A DNA stretch of 30,169 nt from positions 1 to 30,169 of the forward strand of contig JAXMJH010000084.1 in the NCBI GenBank assembly GCA_034376725.1, in the 5' to 3' direction. The number at the start of each line of letters is the position of its first letter. The first letter of the stretch is position 1. Positions 24,330-30,169 of the stretch are shown one piece after another. The notes below the pieces were generated by a model, which did not search any database, had not been told where the DNA came from, and saw only the letters and a list, made by a program, of their open reading frames with translations. The position numbers were made by a program, and so were the translations under genes. The DNA comes from UBA11164 sp034376725 (GTDB taxonomy: Bacteria > Pseudomonadota > Gammaproteobacteria > Xanthomonadales > Xanthomonadaceae).

Positions 24330-25448
24330 TCAGGCGGCGCTGCCCAAGGCCGACGCGCCGGGATCCGCAATGTCCGGCAGTTCGAAGCTGATCCGGCAGC
24401 CTCTTCCGGGGCCATCAGACACTGCGGTGATCGTTCCGCGGTAACGATCGACGATGCGCCGGCAGATCGCCAGCCCCAGTCCAAAACCCTCGAAACGGTC
24501 ACGTCCATGAAGTCGGGTGAACACGCCAAAGACGCGCTCCAGATCTGCGGGATCGATGCCGATTCCGTCGTCGGATATCTCGACCCGCCACAACCGATCC
24601 TTTGTCGTACTGCTCACGATGATGCTTGGCGGCGCGTCTGGCTTGTGAAACTTGAGTGCGTTGCCGATCAAATTCTGAAAGACCCGCACCAACTGAAGGC
24701 TGTTGACCGAAACCACTGGCCACTCGCCTGAGGTTTCGATCCGGGCGTTCGACTCGCGGATCGCCGGTGCCAGGAAAGCCAGTGCCTCGTCCAAGGCTTT
24801 GTTGCTGGGAAATGTCTCGATATCGTCGTTGCCCGAGCCAACCGAGGAGTATTCCAGTAGTTGCACCACCATGGCGTCCATTCGTGCCACAGCCGCCCGT
24901 GCCCTTCGAAGGTGATCTGCCGCTGCCGGTGTCAAGCCATCCGGCGAGCGGCGCTCGACAAGATCCAGATGTCCCGACACAGCCCTCAGCGGCTGTCGCA
25001 GGTCATGGGATACGGCCGATGCAAACTGCTGAAGTTCGGCGTTGGATTGCCGCAACTCGCGCTCAAGACGGAACCGGGTCAATGCAGTCTGAATCGTGGT
25101 GTGAACCTCATCGGCCTGAAACGGCTTGACCAGGTAGCCGTAGGCGCCCGCCTCGCCGGCATCATGAAGGCAGCGCCCGTCGGCAAAAGCAGTCAGGAAC
25201 ACTGTCGGGATGTCGCAACGCGTTCGCAGTGAGCGGACTGTGTCGATTCCGCTGAGCTTGCCGGCCAGCCGAACATCCATGAGTATCAGGTCGGCGCCGC
25301 TGTTCGGAATCTCCTCGATCGCGCGCTCGCCGCGGGCAGCATGCCCGCAGATAATGTAGCCTCGATCCTGAAGACGATCCTGCAGCTCCATGGCGATGAG
25401 CGCCTCGTCCTCTACGATGAAAACCTTGACTGCACCCGGCTGAATCAT
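24330..25448 (-). CDS. Receiver-histidine kinase hybrid (REC-HisKA-HATPase)
   Basis: A 372-residue cytoplasmic protein with the receiver at the N-terminus: acidic pocket Glu13/Asp14 (VEDEA), phospho-acceptor Asp58 (LILMDVR), Thr86 (LTAFAD) and Lys108 (YLVKPF). A histidine kinase follows: His148 in SHDLRQPLRAVSGH, then an HATPase domain with NLIGNALKFH (N box), DDGIGI (G1) and GFGLGLAI (G2). There is no sensor or DNA-binding domain, so it probably receives phosphate from the large kinase encoded just upstream and passes it on to a partner elsewhere. The ATG at 25448 overlaps the stop of that kinase by four bases and has GAGG five bases upstream. The frame remains open about 12 codons further, inside the upstream gene, with no better start. 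Confidence 0.88.
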   Translation of the reverse strand: MIQPGAVKVFIVEDEALIAMELQDRLQDRGYIICGHAARGERAIEEIPNSGADLILMDVRLAGKLSGIDTVRSLRTRCDIPTVFLTAFADGRCLHDAGEAGAYGYLVKPFQADEVHTTIQTALTRFRLERELRQSNAELQQFASAVSHDLRQPLRAVSGHLDLVERRSPDGLTPAAADHLRRARAAVARMDAMVVQLLEYSSVGSGNDDIETFPSNKALDEALAFLAPAIRESNARIETSGEWPVVSVNSLQLVRVFQNLIGNALKFHKPDAPPSIIVSSTTKDRLWRVEISDDGIGIDPADLERVFGVFTRLHGRDRFEGFGLGLAICRRIVDRYRGTITAVSDGPGRGCRISFELPDIADPGASALGSAA

Positions 25449-28400
25449 ATCGCCTCGTTTTCTGCAGCGGAGCGAACCGACCAATCCGATGACGGCTCGG
25501 TTTCGATGATGCCCACATTGCGGATCGGACTGACCGGCGCGACGGCCGGTTGAATATACGGAAACCTGACCTGCAGGTGTACTCCACCCTGCCCGCTTAC
25601 TTCAACCGAGCCATCGAGTTGGCGGACAAGACTGCCAATCAACTGCCACCCGAATGACCCGCCGACCGCAGGGTCGAAACTGGCCTCGAAGCCGACGCCG
25701 TTATCGCGCACGCTCAGTGAAATCTCGTCGTCGAGCTGTTCGACGACAATATCGATCGTGCCGCTTCTGCCCTCAGGAAATGCGTACTTGCGCGCGTTGG
25801 TCAGTGCTTCGACCAGGATCAAGCCCATCGGCAACATGATATCAAGAGCCAGTTTCAGCGGGGGCGCAGTGGTGTCGACAACGATCTTCCCCGAGCCCTC
25901 CGACCACCAGGAACTGGTCAGATCGCGAACCAATGTTTGTATGTAGTCCTGAAGATCGACCGATGTCAGGTTGGTCGCATAAAGCTTCTCGTGGACCATG
26001 GTCATCGCCCTGAGTCGATCCCGGATGGTCTGAAAAGCGTCGCGACCCTGCGGTTCCTGGGCTTTCTTGGACTCGAAGTACAAAAGACTCGAAATGATCT
26101 GAAGATTATTCTTGACCCTGTGGTGAATCTCCCGAATAAGGGTTTCCTTCTCTGCCAAAGAGCGGCGCAAGGCGAGCTGCGACTCGATGCTCTCGGTCAC
26201 GTCTTGCAGGGTTCCGCGCGACAGCAGCGGGCTGCCGTCGGCGCGGTAGATCGTCTCGCCGTGTTCCTCCAGGTAGATTTCCCGATCATCCGGGCGCAGT
26301 GCCCGGTGCACCAGCATGTAGGGTTTTCGGTTTTCAACGGAATCCTCGTAAACCCGCTCCATGCGCTCCGCGTATTCGGGCCGCAGCAATGCAACGAATT
26401 CTTCATAGCTCGGCGGCTCGCGGTCGAGACTCAGCCCGAGCAACTCGTGCACCTCCCCTGACCAGTCGAGCTTCTCGGTGAACGGGTCATACTCCCAACT
26501 CGCGATGCGGGCGATCTTCTGCGCTTGCCGCAATCGCGCCTCGCTGTTGCGCAACTGGGTTTCGACTTCCCTCTGCTCGGTGACGTCCACGCCGATACTC
26601 ACGATGTAACGTCCCTGCCCGGGCGGACCATCCACAACGCTGTTGAACCACTCGAAGATGCGCGGTTGGCCAGACTTGGTCAGCCAGGTGTTGGCAAATC
26701 GCGAAGCAGTAGGAGCACCTGGGCGCATGCATGCCATGAACGCCTTTTTTCGTTCACGTCGATTCTTTCCGGGTGCAGGAATCACGTCCCAATGATGGTG
26801 TCCCTGAAGTTCCGCGAAGTCGTATCCAGTCACCCGTTCCGCTACCTGATTGAAGCGCACAACCCTGCCCTGCTCGTCCTGAACCATCACCAGGGTGGCG
26901 GCATTGTCGAGCAGGACATTCGAGAAATTGCGCTCGTTCAGCAGCAGCGCCTCGGTGCGCCGGATCTCGCTGACATCCTTGACGATATTGATGCTGTATC
27001 GCTGTCCGCTGATGGTCACCAGCGTACTGCTGAGCAAAGCCGGAAACGGGGGTCGGCCTGGAATCTGCAAGGTGGCCTCGAACAACTGGACCACGCCATG
27101 CTCGGTCAGCAGATCGACGAAAGCCTGTCGCTCCTCAGGCTTCACCCATGCCGCCAACTCCCTGGGCGTGAGGCCGATCAAATTGCTCCGTTCACCGCCA
27201 AACTGGTCGATGGCGGTGCGGCTGGCATCGACGATCACGCCATCCGGAAACGTGGCCAGGGTGATGATGTCCGGGCTCTGATCGAACAATGCACGGTATT
27301 TTGCCTCGCTCTCGCGAATCGCGTCGGTGGCCTGCGCGCTACGGATGGCGGCAGCAACGTGGGCGCTGACAAACTCGAGCAATTCGCGGTGCTGAGTCGA
27401 ATAATGCGCCTCACCGGTGTAACTCTGCACGGCCAGCACGCCGATGGTTTTCCCTCGGGAAATCAATGGCACGCCGAGCCACTCTGCGGGCCGCGCACCA
27501 ACCACCGACAGGAGTTGTGTCTCGGCACCCTCGGTCGGGTTGACCAATGCAATCAGCTTCGGCTTTCCGCTCTTAAGCACGATTGCGGTCAGGCTGATGT
27601 CGTCGAGCGGCTGAGGCGACGGGGCGTCGTCGTATTCATCGAGAAAATACGGAAAGCTGACCAGATCGGTCGTGTCGTCGTAAAGCGCGACGTAGAAGTT
27701 GGGCGCCGGCAAGAGTCCGTCGATAATGCAGTGAATCCGCCCGTACAGATCAGGCAGGTCGGCTGCGTGCAGCGCCGCTTCGGCAATGTCGCGCAGCGCC
27801 CGCTCGGTTTTCTCGGCGCGTCTGCGTTCGGTGATATCGGTGATCGTCGACTGGGTGCCGATGCACACGCCCTCCTCCATTACGCGGGCCACCTTGACCT
27901 CCAGCCAGAGCCGTTTGCCATCGCGCCGCACGCCTTCATATTCGAATCGGTCGGGAACCGATCCGCCGGCCACGCGCCTCAGGTGACGATCCTCAAGCAG
28001 TGCGACATACTCCGGCGCCACGTAGTCGGTCAGCCGGATGTCCGGGAGTTCGTTGCGAGTGAATCCGAACAGTTCGAGAAACCGATCGTTGGCAAACACC
28101 ACGCGACCTTCGGAGTCATCGACGATCAAGGCATCGCTGATCGAAGTCAGCAGTCTCGTATGCCGATCGAGATCGAGGCGCGCTAGGCGCCGGGCATTCG
28201 CCTGTTCCGCTTCTCGCAGCACCGCAGGCAGCAGTCGCGCTGGCGCACGGGCATCGATGATGTCGCACACACTGCCGGAGAACAGGCCCAGCGCTCGCTC
28301 GGTCTCTTCGGGTTGATGCCAGACGATGACGGGCAGATCGGGAGCCCGGTTTTGTAACCAATCGAGCGGGGACTCGGGTGCCGGTGGTCCGCTGGGCAGC

Positions 28401-28570
28401 GCATAGATGGCCACATCCCAATCCGATCCAGCGAGGGCTTCATCGGGCTGGTGATCGTCACGGATGCGCTGGCCATTGACGCCCTGCGGAGCGGCTTCAA
28501 GCAGGCCGAGAATCTGCCGCTCGTCGTCGTCCCCGTCCAGAACCAGCAGCACGTTTAGTGATCGATTCAC
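25445..28570 (-). CDS. Multi-PAS/GAF sensory histidine kinase, HisKA_2 type
   Basis: About 1041 residues, soluble. Order: a receiver-like domain (about 1-125) that lacks the usual phospho-acceptor Asp (DVAIYAL at that strand); PAS 1 (about 140-260, ending TDITERRRAEK); a GAF domain (about 270-430, with APNFYVALYDDTTDLVSFPY and GKTIGVLAVQSY); PAS 2, PAS 3 and PAS 4 (up to about 800, ending TLQDVTESIES); a HisKA_2 dimerisation domain with IREIHHRVKNNLQII (His816/817); and an HATPase domain with EALTNARKYAFPEG and DNGVGF (about 956). HisKA_2 kinases often signal to unusual responders; here the receiver-kinase hybrid encoded next is the obvious partner. Start is uncertain: GTG at 28570 (AGGG ten bases upstream) or TTG at 28576; the open frame runs on to 28678. 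Confidence 0.85.
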   Translation of the reverse strand: MNRSLNVLLVLDGDDDERQILGLLEAAPQGVNGQRIRDDHQPDEALAGSDWDVAIYALPSGPPAPESPLDWLQNRAPDLPVIVWHQPEETERALGLFSGSVCDIIDARAPARLLPAVLREAEQANARRLARLDLDRHTRLLTSISDALIVDDSEGRVVFANDRFLELFGFTRNELPDIRLTDYVAPEYVALLEDRHLRRVAGGSVPDRFEYEGVRRDGKRLWLEVKVARVMEEGVCIGTQSTITDITERRRAEKTERALRDIAEAALHAADLPDLYGRIHCIIDGLLPAPNFYVALYDDTTDLVSFPYFLDEYDDAPSPQPLDDISLTAIVLKSGKPKLIALVNPTEGAETQLLSVVGARPAEWLGVPLISRGKTIGVLAVQSYTGEAHYSTQHRELLEFVSAHVAAAIRSAQATDAIRESEAKYRALFDQSPDIITLATFPDGVIVDASRTAIDQFGGERSNLIGLTPRELAAWVKPEERQAFVDLLTEHGVVQLFEATLQIPGRPPFPALLSSTLVTISGQRYSINIVKDVSEIRRTEALLLNERNFSNVLLDNAATLVMVQDEQGRVVRFNQVAERVTGYDFAELQGHHHWDVIPAPGKNRRERKKAFMACMRPGAPTASRFANTWLTKSGQPRIFEWFNSVVDGPPGQGRYIVSIGVDVTEQREVETQLRNSEARLRQAQKIARIASWEYDPFTEKLDWSGEVHELLGLSLDREPPSYEEFVALLRPEYAERMERVYEDSVENRKPYMLVHRALRPDDREIYLEEHGETIYRADGSPLLSRGTLQDVTESIESQLALRRSLAEKETLIREIHHRVKNNLQIISSLLYFESKKAQEPQGRDAFQTIRDRLRAMTMVHEKLYATNLTSVDLQDYIQTLVRDLTSSWWSEGSGKIVVDTTAPPLKLALDIMLPMGLILVEALTNARKYAFPEGRSGTIDIVVEQLDDEISLSVRDNGVGFEASFDPAVGGSFGWQLIGSLVRQLDGSVEVSGQGGVHLQVRFPYIQPAVAPVSPIRNVGIIETEPSSDWSVRSAAENEAI

Positions 28571-28751
28571 GAGCAATGAGCCCTGCCTTGAAGGTTTTGC
28601 GACGTAGAGCGCAGCGGGAACGAAAGATATCTCCCTGGCCTGCGCCACGCATTCAATTGAGCATGATGCGCGGCACACTCTTCCACAAACCGGTATCGAC
28701 CGTCGCGGTAGATACTTTAGTCTGCTTTGCGGCGATCCGCGCGGAGTGCGT

Positions 28752-29894
28752 TCAGCGTTCCAAAAAGCGGACTCGTCGTGTGATCGAGCAAACCAGTTCG
28801 TAGCCGATGGTGCCGGCCAACTCGGCGATGGTCTCGACCGGCAGGCCCTCGCCCCAAAGGATCACCGGATCGCCGACTTTCGCCTCAGGCTGGCTGCGCA
28901 GGTCGAGCGTCATCAGATCCATCGAGACCCGGCCTATCAGTGGCACCATCGAGCCGTTGACCAGAACCGGCGTGCCGCTCGGCGCGTGCCTGGGATAGCC
29001 ATCGCCGTAGCCAATGGCCGCCACGCCGACCGTCATGTCCTCGGGAGCCCGGTAGTCGCCGCCATAACCTATCGGTTCGCCGCGCCGGACGCGGTTGACG
29101 GCAATCAAACGGGTGCCGAGCGTCATCGCCGGACGCAGACCGAAATCCATGCCGCTGCGCCCGGCCACCACGCTGATGCCGTACAGCGCGCCGCCGGGGC
29201 GCACCCAGTTCTGATGGCTGGCCGGCCAGCCCAGCACACCGGCTGAATTGGCCAACGCACACGCCCCGCCCTGATCGCCGCCCAAAGCCGCCAGCGCGGA
29301 TTCGAATCGGGCGATCTGATCACCGGTGGCCTGCTCGTCGAACTCGTCGGAGCGGGCAAAATGCGTCATCCAGGCCGGTGGCTGCTGAATCGAGTCGAGC
29401 TGCGCCAGGCGTTGCCGGATTTCCTGCGCCCGCTCGGGCGCGAAGCCGAGCCGGTGCATGCCGGTGTCGAGCTTGATCCAGCAACGCAATCCACCGGCAC
29501 CGGTGGCGCCCGCCGGGCCTGCGGGTTCGGCGGATTCCAGGATCTCCAGCTGGCTGTCGTGATGCAGGACGGGTTCGACATCGAGACGGCGAAGCGCGTC
29601 GAGATCTCCGGGTTCGTCGAATCCGGACAGCAGCACGATGCGCTGTTTCAGCCCGGCGGCGCGCAGCCGCTCGGCATCGTCGAGCGAGGCGACGCCGAAG
29701 GCATCGGCAGAGTCCAGCGCCCGCGCCACGCGCTCCAGTCCGTGACCGTAGCCGTCGGCCTTGACCACAGCCATCACCGCAGCTGAGCCTGCGTGTTCGC
29801 GCAGGACAGCCACGTTGTGTGCGATGGCGTCGAGGTCGACCACCGCAGTGGGCGAGGCCCCGAGCTCGTTCTGTGTCATGTTCGCGGTGTTCAT
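28752..29894 (-). CDS. alr: Alanine racemase
   Basis: A 380-residue PLP enzyme that interconverts L- and D-alanine, supplying D-Ala for peptidoglycan. The PLP lysine is Lys45 in VMAVVKADGYGHG. IKLDTGMHRLGF (140-151), NWVRPGGALYG (229-239) and the region IGYGGDY with the likely catalytic Tyr277 are all present, as are AIGYGDGYPRHAPSG and VSMDLMTLDL. A Pro/Gly/Ala-rich insertion (about 122-135, EPAGPAGATGAGG) makes it somewhat longer than typical. Start is the ATG at 29894 or the GTG at 29897; GGAG lies 14 bases before the ATG, so spacing is long. A further ATG at 29879 has no ribosome-binding site. It follows the glutamate decarboxylase gene by 29 bases and is probably co-transcribed with it. 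Confidence 0.92.
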   Translation of the reverse strand: MNTANMTQNELGASPTAVVDLDAIAHNVAVLREHAGSAAVMAVVKADGYGHGLERVARALDSADAFGVASLDDAERLRAAGLKQRIVLLSGFDEPGDLDALRRLDVEPVLHHDSQLEILESAEPAGPAGATGAGGLRCWIKLDTGMHRLGFAPERAQEIRQRLAQLDSIQQPPAWMTHFARSDEFDEQATGDQIARFESALAALGGDQGGACALANSAGVLGWPASHQNWVRPGGALYGISVVAGRSGMDFGLRPAMTLGTRLIAVNRVRRGEPIGYGGDYRAPEDMTVGVAAIGYGDGYPRHAPSGTPVLVNGSMVPLIGRVSMDLMTLDLRSQPEAKVGDPVILWGEGLPVETIAELAGTIGYELVCSITRRVRFLER

Positions 29895-29923
29895 CACTGC
29901 ACGCGATTCTCCCAGGCCGGGGT

Positions 29924-30169
29924 TCAGTGAGCGAAATGCTCCTCGTCGGAGAACCCTCCGATCCCCACCTTGTCGAGCTTGGCCAGCACCTCGACCAGGT
30001 CGTCCCGCATGGCCCGGGCCAGATTCGCCGAGAAGCCCTCACGCACCACGATGCGCAGGACAGCCACGTCGCTGGCGTTGTCGGGCATCGTGTACGCGGG
30101 CACCTGCCAGCCGTAGCTGCGCAGCAGCGCCGAGACGTCGAACACGGTGTACTTGGCGCCCTCCACCAG
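29924..30169 (-). CDS. gad: Glutamate decarboxylase, C-terminal 81 residues (runs off the right edge)
   Basis: The visible part is the C-terminal domain of a GadB-type PLP decarboxylase that turns glutamate into GABA with proton consumption. KYTVFDVSALLRSYGWQVPA, YTMPDNASDVAVLRIVVREG and the closing helix are characteristic. The end, GFSDEEHFAH, resembles the C-terminal tail of GadB enzymes, where a histidine near the end closes the active site at neutral pH. The PLP lysine and most of the protein lie beyond the window. It is followed 29 bases later by alr. Confidence 0.85.
   Translation of the reverse strand: MVEGAKYTVFDVSALLRSYGWQVPAYTMPDNASDVAVLRIVVREGFSANLARAMRDDLVEVLAKLDKVGIGGFSDEEHFAH

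Noticed and set aside
28571..28751. Promoter for the large kinase and terminator for alr
   Set aside because: Only weak hexamers and a 4-bp stem were found; nothing could be supported.

Overview
The window is a GC-rich bacterial chromosome segment with dense, mostly minus-strand genes. Gene content points to a gammaproteobacterium: an FNR/Anr-type regulator that aligns with E. coli FNR at a constant offset of one residue, a CusBA copper pump whose metal-binding methionines also line up with the E. coli proteins, and a CopL-like leader protein of the kind known from Xanthomonas relatives. Genus cannot be fixed from this; a Xanthomonadales or Chromatiales relative is my inference. No tRNA, rRNA or CRISPR array was seen.

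Layout. 1-52: first codons of an IS1595-type transposase running off the left edge. 219-2462: an AT-rich, probably transferred gene for an RloC/PrrC-like ABC ATPase with a zinc-hook CxxC and a candidate anticodon-nuclease triad. 2942-4221: a lipoprotein and a small protein translationally coupled to it, both of unknown role. 4830-6542: a secreted PHP-domain (CehA/McbA-like) metallohydrolase. 6588-10390: a four-gene oligopeptide ABC transporter (permeases B and C, ATPases D and F) with no binding-protein gene beside it. 10522-19464: a copper/silver operon read copL-like, cusB, cusA, cusC-like, copA, with an extended -10 promoter that seems to place the transcript start on the first codon. 19527-19979: a Host_attach-family protein, divergent from fnr. 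20330-24088, plus strand: fnr, a membrane-anchored Clp-fold serine proteinase, and a 572-residue unknown protein. 24330-28570, minus strand: two coupled sensory kinases. 28752-30169: alanine racemase behind the end of a glutamate decarboxylase gene.

The most notable non-coding element is a 28-bp site at 24217-24244 that matches E. coli dif at 24 of 28 positions, including the whole central region. It lies exactly where gene orientation becomes convergent. By eye, all ten GGGNAGGG (KOPS-type) octamers to its left point right, and all three to its right point left. I therefore read the window as the chromosome terminus, where XerC/XerD and FtsK resolve chromosome dimers.

The genes form separate functional blocks: mobile DNA and defence at the left edge, envelope and secreted hydrolase genes, peptide uptake, copper export (cytoplasmic Cu(I) by CopA, periplasmic Cu(I)/Ag(I) by CusCBA), oxygen-responsive regulation, two-component sensing, and amino-acid/cell-wall metabolism.
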